Made by a program: the position numbers and the translations under genes. A stretch of 64,000 nucleotides of DNA. Origin: Sphingobacterium bambusae (GTDB lineage: Bacteria; Bacteroidota; Bacteroidia; Sphingobacteriales; Sphingobacteriaceae). A model generated the notes under the pieces. It was given only the letters and a program-made list of their open reading frames with translations, searched no databases and was not told the DNA's origin. Each line of letters begins with the position of its first letter. The first letter of the stretch is position 1. The stretch covers positions 4,464,001 to 4,528,000 of the forward strand of contig NZ_CP138332.1 of the NCBI RefSeq assembly GCF_033955345.1. Direction: 5' to 3'. Positions 9,223-15,910 of the stretch are shown one piece after another.

Positions 9223-10542
9223 ATGAATAGATTTCTCTTAAGCATTCTTACGCTAGGCTTGCTTGTGACCCAAGCCACAGCTCAAACGTTCCAAAAAGCA
9301 AAACTTGATAGCTTCTTCCAAGCGCTGGAAAAGCATGATAGGTTTATCGGGACGATCAATATCGAGCAGCAAGGTAAGAATATTTATAGCAGATCCTTAG
9401 GTTTCGCAGACCTCGAACATCAAAAAAAGGCGACGGAAACAACCGAATATCGGATAGGGTCGATAAGCAAAACCTTTACAGCGGTGCTGGTATTGCAGGC
9501 CGTGGAAGAGGGAAAGCTGACTTTGGATCAACATATAGACACCTTCTTTCCCAACTTGCTCAATGCTGATACGATAAGCATAAGGCAGCTGCTGCAGCAT
9601 AAAAGCGGCATCAACAATTTTACGAACCGCGCCGACTACTTAAGCTGGATAGATCAGGAAAAAAGCAGGGAGCAACTGCTGCAGATCATTGCCGAAGGCG
9701 GGAGTGATTTCACGCCCGGCAGTAAAACGGCCTACTCCAATTCTAACTTTGTGTTACTCACCTTTATTTTGGAGACCAGCTATGGCAAGCCCTATTCCGA
9801 GCTGCTGAAAAGTAAAATTGCGGATAAGGCAGGCCTGGAACATACATTTGTAGGAGGCACGATCGATACCGAGAAGGGGCAAGCAAAATCTTACCGTTAC
9901 CAAAGCGGCTGGAAATTGATGCCGGAAACCAACATGTCTATTCCGAGAGGTGCTGGTGCGGTGGTTTCAACGGCGGCAGACTTGGTGAAGTTCAGCAACG
10001 CGCTCTTCGGAGGCAAATTACTGCGCCCGGAAAGCGTAGAGATGATGAAAGGGCTAGACAAAGGTTTCGGGTTGGGCATTATGCGTATTCCCTTTTTTGA
10101 GAAAACCGGATATGGCCATGGCGGCAGTATCGACGGTTTTGCGTCGATGCTCGTACACTTCGCCGACGGCGATATTACCTATGCGGCCATTAGCAATGGT
10201 AGTGCGATCGATATGAATGAGGTAACAATTGCCGCACTGAGTACGCTGTTTGGTAGGCCGATAACGATTCCTGTCTTTTCGGACTATAAGGTATCTGACG
10301 AAGAGCTTGAACAATATACTGGAAACTACAGCTCGAAGGATATTGCCTTGAAAATTAAAGTAACCAAAGTGGATGGCGTGCTGATGGCACAGGCAACGGG
10401 GCAGGCAGCCTTCCCGCTGGAGGCTACTGCCGCACATCAGTTCAAGTTTGATACGGCAAAGATTCGTATGGACTTTGACCCGGTCAAACAGACCATGACC
10501 TTGCTGCAAGGCGGGAGAACGTATAACTATACCAGGGAGTAA
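9223..10542 (+). CDS. Serine hydrolase, beta-lactamase class C / D-Ala-D-Ala carboxypeptidase fold
   Basis: A 439-residue exported enzyme whose signal peptide ends near 'ATAQTFQ'. Penicillin-recognising motifs are present: SxxK in 'GSISKTFTA' (about residue 83), YxN in 'AYSNSNF' (about 172), and 'HGGSIDG' in place of KTG (about 300). A C-terminal lipocalin-like extension (about 350-439) is common in this family. These features fit a periplasmic esterase or peptidase rather than a true beta-lactamase, because the HGG form of the third motif is usual in esterase-like members. It is monocistronic and followed by a hairpin. Confidence 0.88.
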   Translation: MNRFLLSILTLGLLVTQATAQTFQKAKLDSFFQALEKHDRFIGTINIEQQGKNIYSRSLGFADLEHQKKATETTEYRIGSISKTFTAVLVLQAVEEGKLTLDQHIDTFFPNLLNADTISIRQLLQHKSGINNFTNRADYLSWIDQEKSREQLLQIIAEGGSDFTPGSKTAYSNSNFVLLTFILETSYGKPYSELLKSKIADKAGLEHTFVGGTIDTEKGQAKSYRYQSGWKLMPETNMSIPRGAGAVVSTAADLVKFSNALFGGKLLRPESVEMMKGLDKGFGLGIMRIPFFEKTGYGHGGSIDGFASMLVHFADGDITYAAISNGSAIDMNEVTIAALSTLFGRPITIPVFSDYKVSDEELEQYTGNYSSKDIALKIKVTKVDGVLMAQATGQAAFPLEATAAHQFKFDTAKIRMDFDPVKQTMTLLQGGRTYNYTRE

Positions 10543-10611
10543 TGATGCTTAGGATGTTCATAGCTAACCGAGCTGATGGACAAAACTTTTAAAGGATTCG
10601 CTGGTTAATAG

Positions 10612-10645
10612 ATAAAGGTGATCGTAGGGATCACCTTTATTTATT
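10612..10645 (+). terminator. Perfect 12-bp hairpin after the serine hydrolase gene
   Basis: Arms 10612-10623 and 10629-10640 pair without mismatch around a 5-base loop, followed by a weak T-rich tail. A terminator is likely, although the tail is imperfect. Confidence 0.7.
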
Positions 10646-10669
10646 CATATAATTTTATCGACAAAACGC

Positions 10670-11662
10670 ATGCTCCATATTTCTTTGACCATTTCCCAAC
10701 TGCGCACTGTACTCACGTTTTGCTGTCTGCTGGCTACCATCTTTATGACGCAAGCACAAACAGACTCTTCGGCCTATAGTTACCGCTCGCTGATGGACGT
10801 GGGCTATAAAGCGCTCCCCAACCGCGACTCCCTGCGTTTGGATTTGTTCCTGCCTGCATCAGCAGCTAAAAAGAAGGTGCCCTTGCTGATTGTGGTGCAT
10901 GGTGGCGGCTGGGCTTTCGGCGACAAAGAGATGGAAAGCATCTACTACATGCGCAAACTGAAAGAAGAGCTGCTACGCAGCGATTTTGCCGTGGCCAGCA
11001 TAAGTTACCGACTGGTTTCCGATAGTGTACATTTCCCTAAGCCGGTAGAAGACTGTAGCGATGCTATAAAATGGCTTTATAAACATGCTGATCGCTATCG
11101 GTTGGATACGGCCAACTACGGCATTTGGGGCGGAAGCGCCGGTGCCCACTTGGCGATGTTGGTGGCTTATGCCAATCCGGGGGAGATAGGAGGAGATGCT
11201 AGCCTTCGAGAGGTGCCCCTTCGCTTGAATTACGTCATAGATAATTTTGGACCGACGAAACTTAACGACCTATTTCGGGTGAATCTGAATGGTTTTTCGA
11301 CCTTTATGTTCAAAGTTTTTGTACGCAAATTATATGACATTCGCCTTAAATTGACTTATGCGATGACAGGCTATGATTTTAAGACGGACAAAGACAAGGT
11401 ATTAGAGGTTAACGAACGCTTTTCGCCCTTGAACTATGTCGATAAACCCGTTTTGCCGACCTTAATCGTGCACGGCACCAAAGATCGTATAGTAGCCATC
11501 AAGCAATCGGAGCAGTTGCAAGAGGCATTTCAAAAACATCAAGTGGAACACCGCTTTATTCGGGTGGAGGATGGCGACCACGGATTGGGTAATATCGCCA
11601 AAGAAAAGACCGACGAATTGGTGCAGACAACGATTACCTTTATAAAAGCGCACAAAAAGTAG
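10670..11662 (+). CDS. Alpha/beta-hydrolase (carboxylesterase / BD-FAE-like)
   Basis: A 330-residue protein with an N-terminal hydrophobic signal (about 1-29) and an alpha/beta-hydrolase fold. The oxyanion-hole motif 'HGGGWAFGD' (about 78), the nucleophile elbow 'GGSAGAH' (about 163), the Asp region 'VHGTKDRIV' (about 267) and the catalytic His in 'DGDHGLG' (about 306) are all in order. This resembles periplasmic xylan- or feruloyl-esterase-like proteins as well as general carboxylesterases. No glycan genes adjoin it, so the substrate is open. Confidence 0.87.
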   Translation: MLHISLTISQLRTVLTFCCLLATIFMTQAQTDSSAYSYRSLMDVGYKALPNRDSLRLDLFLPASAAKKKVPLLIVVHGGGWAFGDKEMESIYYMRKLKEELLRSDFAVASISYRLVSDSVHFPKPVEDCSDAIKWLYKHADRYRLDTANYGIWGGSAGAHLAMLVAYANPGEIGGDASLREVPLRLNYVIDNFGPTKLNDLFRVNLNGFSTFMFKVFVRKLYDIRLKLTYAMTGYDFKTDKDKVLEVNERFSPLNYVDKPVLPTLIVHGTKDRIVAIKQSEQLQEAFQKHQVEHRFIRVEDGDHGLGNIAKEKTDELVQTTITFIKAHKK

Positions 11663-11735
11663 CTTGTTGCGCGATGGCAACCGATGCTGGCTTGATCTTT
11701 TTCTCGACAAAACAGGCTACTTGCTTGGTGAAGAC

Positions 11736-12266
11736 TTATTGGGCGTGAGCCTGATGCAGTTGTATTTCGCTGTGGTTTTCATCACTCGCGTTCAGAAAAA
11801 CAGTGCCGGTAATGGTCATCGGTTCTTCGGTAAACATGATTTTCTTCCCTTGATCCACCCGCACTTCAACCATGGCTGGAATACCATCTTGTCCGCAAAA
11901 CATACATTGGAAAACGGGTAGCACGGATAACATAAAATGATGATGTCGACGCCCTGCGTGGATGGGAACCATATACCCACTGATAACGACTTCCTTACCA
12001 TGTAGCGCCTTTAGTGCCGCCGGGAAAAAGGGCGTGTAGTGGGTTTTGCCATTCCGTTTTTCCACCTTGTACATCAACTGATCAAAGATAGTCCACGTTT
12101 TGTTCATCATCGGCTTGTGATCGCTGAGATGATTTCGCTTGCTTACTGTCTGTGCCATCGACAACGCGCAAAACAGATTTAATCCAATCGCCAACAAATA
12201 AACTTTGTATCTATTTTTTTGGCTTTTGCTCGCCTTATAACCTGTAAAAGTGTACCTCATGGTCAT
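11736..12266 (-). CDS. DUF3299-like secreted protein with Cys/His motifs
   Basis: A 176-residue protein with an N-terminal membrane or signal segment (about 20-40) and a domain containing 'LKALHGKEVVISGYMVPI', then 'QCMFCGQDGIPAMVEV' (CxxC near 124-127). This matches my memory of a Bacteroidota family near DUF3299 with a conserved CxxCG. A His-rich stretch 'GRRHHHF' and a His-containing tail suggest metal contact, which is inference. It is transcribed divergently from the COG0523 GTPase operon, with a shared palindrome between them. Starts at 12266 or 12260 are both possible. Confidence 0.7.
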   Translation of the reverse strand: MTMRYTFTGYKASKSQKNRYKVYLLAIGLNLFCALSMAQTVSKRNHLSDHKPMMNKTWTIFDQLMYKVEKRNGKTHYTPFFPAALKALHGKEVVISGYMVPIHAGRRHHHFMLSVLPVFQCMFCGQDGIPAMVEVRVDQGKKIMFTEEPMTITGTVFLNASDENHSEIQLHQAHAQ

Positions 12267-12291
12267 GTTCCTTCATGATTTATTCATTGTT

Positions 12292-12322
12292 CAAAACTAC
12301 AGCATAAAAATTACAAATGCAA
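12292..12322 (-). promoter_or_regulatory. Promoter for the DUF3299-like gene
   Basis: On the minus strand TTG (12322-12320) lies exactly 20 bases before TAGTTTTG (12299-12292), a full match to the Bacteroidota TTG/TAnnTTTG layout. The TTG lies inside the left arm of the palindrome at 12307-12343. Confidence 0.7.
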
Positions 12323-12343
12323 TATTGTTGCTTTTGTAATTTT
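12307..12343. promoter_or_regulatory. Large palindromic operator shared by two divergent promoters
   Basis: Two 16-base arms (12307-12322 and 12328-12343) are inverted repeats with one mismatch around a 5-base centre; the core is GCAA-n5-TTGC. The inner ends of the arms carry the TTG elements of both divergent promoters. A bound dimer would therefore cover both. A Fur/Zur-type metalloregulator is a plausible binder given the COG0523 gene, but this is inference. Confidence 0.75.
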
Positions 12344-12358
12344 TAGGTTTTACATTTG
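12328..12358 (+). promoter_or_regulatory. Promoter for the 78-aa protein / COG0523 GTPase operon
   Basis: TTG (12328-12330) lies 20 bases before TACATTTG (12351-12358). This is a perfect match to the Bacteroidota consensus. Transcription would start near 12363, about 10 bases before the ATG at 12374. Confidence 0.72.
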
Positions 12359-12373
12359 TGAAACCAAAATGAG

Positions 12374-12610
12374 ATGAAGATGATGATACCCCACGATTTT
12401 GAAAGCTGGAGAAGATGCATTGAAGTAGACTGCGGCATTGCCTTGACGGATGTGTTCGTAAACAGGCGAATAGCAATTTATGCTGATGCGCAGCATGCAG
12501 AAACGCAACGTTTCATCAAGCGCTACGGAGCAGAGCATCACCGGCAGGTGTTGCAATGGTTTCGAACCGTAGCGGAACAAGACGACTTAAAAAAGGAGGA
12601 AAAGAGATGA
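12374..12610 (+). CDS. Small conserved-looking protein preceding a COG0523 GTPase
   Basis: A 78-residue cytoplasmic protein, hydrophilic and rich in charged residues. I do not recognise the family. It has one Cys ('RCIEVDCG' gives two closely spaced Cys), several His in 'DAQHAETQ' and 'GAEHHRQ', and a helical C-terminal half. Its stop overlaps the start of the GTPase gene by four bases (ATGA), which implies translational coupling. The promoter and palindrome directly upstream support that it is real. Confidence 0.7.
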   Translation: MKMMIPHDFESWRRCIEVDCGIALTDVFVNRRIAIYADAQHAETQRFIKRYGAEHHRQVLQWFRTVAEQDDLKKEEKR

Positions 12611-13803
12611 TAAAAAAATTGCCTGTGACTGTACTAAGTGGTTTTCTTGGTGCAGGAAAAACAACATTGCTAAACCATGTGCTGCACAATAAGGAACAGC
12701 TGAAAGTAGCGGTGATCGTGAATGACATGAGCGAAGTGAATATCGATGCACAGCTTGTCGAGCGTGAACATACCCTGTCACGAACGGAAGAGCGGCTGGT
12801 GGAGATGAGCAATGGCTGTATATGCTGCACCCTGCGCGAGGATCTGATGTTGGAAGTGGAACGGCTGGCGAAGGAGAATCGGTTTGACTACCTGTTGATC
12901 GAGAGTACGGGCATTTCTGAGCCTATACCCGTTGCTCAGACTTTCAGCTATGTGGATGAACAAAGTGGGATCGATTTATCAGCCTTCAGTTACATTGACA
13001 GCATGGTCACGGTGGTAGATTGCTTTAATTTCTTTCGAGATTTTGGAAGTATGGACACCTTGCAAGATCGGGATTTAAGCGATGATGTGAACGATGGACG
13101 CACTATCGTGAATCTGTTAACCGATCAGATTGAGTTTGCTTCCATCATTGTGCTGAATAAGATCGATTTGGTGGCGGATGAACGGTTGCTGGTGCTAGAG
13201 GCTGCGATACGCAAGCTCAATCCAGGAGCCAAACTCATCCGTACACAATTTGGACAGGTTTCGCTAACGGAGATTATGGGAACCCATAGTTTCGACTTCG
13301 ACGAAGCTTCCTCATCTGCAGGCTGGATACAGGAGTTGGAAGCGGAGCATACGCCGGAAACCGAAGAGTATGGAATTTCTTCTTTTGTTTTTCGCAGTGC
13401 ACGGCCCTTTCATCCACAACGCTGGCACCATTACTTAAATGTGCACTACCCGACAGGGATTATACGAGCGAAAGGATTGTTCTGGATAGCATCACGACCA
13501 AATTTCGCCATCAATTTTAGCCAGGCTGGCGGAAGTCTACGCATAGAAAATGCGGGCTATTGGTGGTGCAGTATGGCGGAAGAAGAACGTGTACGTTATC
13601 CTATGTATATCGAGAATCGTGCACAGATTGAGGCCGGATGGCACAAACAATGGGGCGACCGAAAAAATGAATTGGTTTTTATAGGGCAGCAATTGGACAA
13701 AGAAAAGCTGATAGCCGAACTTAATCGTTGTCTGCTGAATGAAGCAGAGTGTGAGGATTGGCGATACACGGCGTGGAAAGACGAATTCCCCAAGAATATC
13801 TAG
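12607..13803 (+). CDS. COG0523 / CobW-family GTPase, putative metal chaperone
   Basis: A 398-residue protein starting at the ATG at 12607, directly before the P-loop segment 'SGFLGAGKTTLL' (about 11-22). The family metal motif CxCC is present in 'GCICC' (C71, C73, C74). A base-recognition 'NKID' and a C-terminal CobW_C domain ('GIIRAKGLFWIASRP') complete the architecture. COG0523 GTPases deliver metals, often zinc, to client enzymes, and many are under Zur control. The overlap with the 78-aa gene and the upstream palindrome suggest metal-responsive expression. The client and metal are not determinable here. Confidence 0.92.
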   Translation: MIKKLPVTVLSGFLGAGKTTLLNHVLHNKEQLKVAVIVNDMSEVNIDAQLVEREHTLSRTEERLVEMSNGCICCTLREDLMLEVERLAKENRFDYLLIESTGISEPIPVAQTFSYVDEQSGIDLSAFSYIDSMVTVVDCFNFFRDFGSMDTLQDRDLSDDVNDGRTIVNLLTDQIEFASIIVLNKIDLVADERLLVLEAAIRKLNPGAKLIRTQFGQVSLTEIMGTHSFDFDEASSSAGWIQELEAEHTPETEEYGISSFVFRSARPFHPQRWHHYLNVHYPTGIIRAKGLFWIASRPNFAINFSQAGGSLRIENAGYWWCSMAEEERVRYPMYIENRAQIEAGWHKQWGDRKNELVFIGQQLDKEKLIAELNRCLLNEAECEDWRYTAWKDEFPKNI

Positions 13804-13886
13804 ACTGATGCCTGCTCCCGAGGCCAAAGGATTATTAAAACTGAATCCTTATCGCTAAATTAGCTCGTATACAACAGTAACGAGTT

Positions 13887-15140
13887 ATGGAGAATTATGC
13901 CATCATATTAGTTTTAATGGGTGCCATGGCTATATTGAGTACAATGGCGGAGAAAATAAAGATTTCTTCTCCTATTGTACTTATTGTGGCCGGAATAGCG
14001 ATTGGTTTTATCCCGGGGATGCCGGCCATAGCAATCGAATCGGAAGTGGTGTTTCTGCTTTTCCTACCTCCACTGCTTTATGACGCAGCATTCAAGATAC
14101 ATTGGAAAGAATTTAAAGATAATATTTATATCATTTCGCGACTGGCTTTTAGTTTGGTGTTTATCACCACCTTGGGCATTGCGGCCGTGGCTTATTACCT
14201 GATACCCGGCATGTCATGGCCCTTGGCCTTTGTTTTGGGCGCTATTTTGGCACCTACGGATGCTGTCGCCGCTCTGAACATTACCAAAGGGATGAAACTG
14301 AGCTCGCTTACCAATACCGTATTGGAAGGAGAGAGCCTATTGAATGATGCTTCTGCTCTAGTAGCTTTTAAATTTGCACTGGCGGCACTTTTTGGTGCTT
14401 CTTTTGTGCTCTGGGAGGCATCACTTTCGTTTGTGACGCTACTGATCGGCGGTTTTCTTGTGGGTTTTGTGTTCAGCAAACTGCTTGGTTTCGTGCTGAA
14501 GCTGATCCGCGACAACGGCACTGCCGTGTTGAGTTTGGTGTTGCTATCACCTTTTGTAGTTTATTTGCTTGCTGAGCATATTCACGCTTCGGGCGTCATC
14601 GCGGTGGTCACGCTGGCCTTTGGCCTGTCGAAGCTTAGTGCCGCACGATTTCCTGAACGGCTGAAAGTGCAGTCGGAACATATATGGGATATGATCAGTT
14701 TTTTGTTGAATGGCTTAATCTTTATTCTGATAGGTTTGGAATTGCCTATCGTGGTGAAGAAATTGACCAGCGAACAGCTGCTGACCTATGGTGGTATTGC
14801 TGCCATTATTACCGTGACGGCGCTATTGGTGCGAACGCTAAGCGTTTTTCTACATCGGAAGAGATTACATAAGGCTTTTCAACATGCGCAAAATAACAAG
14901 CGTGCCCGCGCTATTCCCGAATCGATTCTATTAAGTGTGCAGGAAAGCATGATCATCAGCTGGTCAGGCATGCGCGGCATCATTTCCTTGGCACTGGCCA
15001 TCGGACTTCCGCATGTATTGAAAAATGGGCAAGCTTTTCCCATGAAAGATGACATTATCTACATCACCACCGTTGTCGTGCTACTGACCATTGTGGGACA
15101 AGGATTGCTCTTACCTTTTATTGCGCGACCGAAAAGCTAA
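13887..15140 (+). CDS. CPA1-type Na+/H+ (cation:proton) antiporter
   Basis: A 417-residue integral membrane protein with about 12 hydrophobic segments and no signal peptide. NhaP/CPA1 features include 'LAPTDAVAALNI' (about 130), 'ESLLNDASALVAF' with the conserved ND pair (about 150), and 'SGMRGIISLALAIGLP' near the C terminus. It should exchange Na+ or K+ for protons across the inner membrane. It ends soon after the last helix, so it lacks the large cytoplasmic tail of some NhaP proteins. It stands alone, converging with the gene at 15208. Confidence 0.92.
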   Translation: MENYAIILVLMGAMAILSTMAEKIKISSPIVLIVAGIAIGFIPGMPAIAIESEVVFLLFLPPLLYDAAFKIHWKEFKDNIYIISRLAFSLVFITTLGIAAVAYYLIPGMSWPLAFVLGAILAPTDAVAALNITKGMKLSSLTNTVLEGESLLNDASALVAFKFALAALFGASFVLWEASLSFVTLLIGGFLVGFVFSKLLGFVLKLIRDNGTAVLSLVLLSPFVVYLLAEHIHASGVIAVVTLAFGLSKLSAARFPERLKVQSEHIWDMISFLLNGLIFILIGLELPIVVKKLTSEQLLTYGGIAAIITVTALLVRTLSVFLHRKRLHKAFQHAQNNKRARAIPESILLSVQESMIISWSGMRGIISLALAIGLPHVLKNGQAFPMKDDIIYITTVVVLLTIVGQGLLLPFIARPKS

Positions 15141-15207
15141 GGAGCAAGGTCTGTCGTTTTCGTCGTGCATAAAAAGAGGAGTTATTTGCCTGAAAGGGTA
15201 ATCCAGA

Positions 15208-15816
15208 TTATTGAGGCAAGGCGATGACGGCCCGATCGAAATCAAATTTTTTCTTGTTGCTGGAAAGGATTTTTTTGTCGATGCTTTCCTTGTCCGTCGT
15301 AAAAGCCACGCTCTCGTTGTCAAAGTGCCAAGTTCCTACGTAATTTACGGTGTTAGGAGACACGGTAAATGTGTAGCGAGCATTCGCGATCGTGTGATCA
15401 TCCTGTTCGGGCTGGGACGTCAATTCAATAACTCTATTCTTATAGATAGGTTCCACAAAAACCTTACCTCCATACCATTTACTTGCTATCCATTGGTAAT
15501 TCAAAATAGCATACCGACCTGCTTTGATAAAATAAATAAATGGGTTTTCTTTTGAAGATTTAATAGCCGGTTTTACCGAAAATGTAAAGATCTCTCCGCT
15601 ATCGAGATTTATGACACGAATGTCTTGCTGAAAGCCACCGCTGGTGAAGCCGAGCCGTTGTATAAAGTTGCCGTAAATGATCCCCTTATCGTTGGGGATA
15701 CTTTCGTATTTACCTATACGCTCAAGCTGTTCATATTGCTGCCCGTAAGACATGCTCGTAAAAATAGCGAGCAAGAAAATTGGTAACAAAACAGCACGAT
15801 ATGCGATGGTTTTCAT
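15208..15816 (-). CDS. Secreted protein of unknown function
   Basis: A 202-residue protein with a clear signal peptide (about 1-25, 'LLPIFLLAIFTSMSYGQQ'). The mature part is predicted mainly beta-stranded, with many Tyr and Ile and no Cys. I see no catalytic motif and do not recognise the family. The tail 'IDKKILSSNKKKFDFDRAVIALPQ' is Lys-rich. The gene stands alone with its own putative promoter and converges on the antiporter gene. Confidence 0.75.
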   Translation of the reverse strand: MKTIAYRAVLLPIFLLAIFTSMSYGQQYEQLERIGKYESIPNDKGIIYGNFIQRLGFTSGGFQQDIRVINLDSGEIFTFSVKPAIKSSKENPFIYFIKAGRYAILNYQWIASKWYGGKVFVEPIYKNRVIELTSQPEQDDHTIANARYTFTVSPNTVNYVGTWHFDNESVAFTTDKESIDKKILSSNKKKFDFDRAVIALPQ

Positions 15817-15862
15817 GTTTATTATTTCAAGGGGTTAATAATGTTTTTGCGACTTATTGAGG

Positions 15863-15870
15863 CAAAGATA
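15863..15870 (-). promoter_or_regulatory. Putative -7 promoter element for the unknown secreted protein
   Basis: On the minus strand the sequence is TATCTTTG, a perfect TAnnTTTG. It predicts a leader of about 40 bases to the ATG at 15816. Confidence 0.5.
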
Positions 15871-15910
15871 AATAACTTCCTGAGTTAATGATACTGTTTA
15901 TTTTTAATTT

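Noticed and set aside
9223..10542. Calling the serine hydrolase an antibiotic-resistance beta-lactamase
   Set aside because: The third motif is HGG rather than KTG and there is a lipocalin-like tail, which fits esterase/peptidase members of the fold.
11664..11921. Plus-strand open frame of 85 codons
   Set aside because: It is antisense to the well-supported DUF3299-like gene and has no family features.
13827..13850. AAGGATT/AATCCTT hairpin after the COG0523 gene as a terminator
   Set aside because: The stem has only seven pairs and no T run follows.
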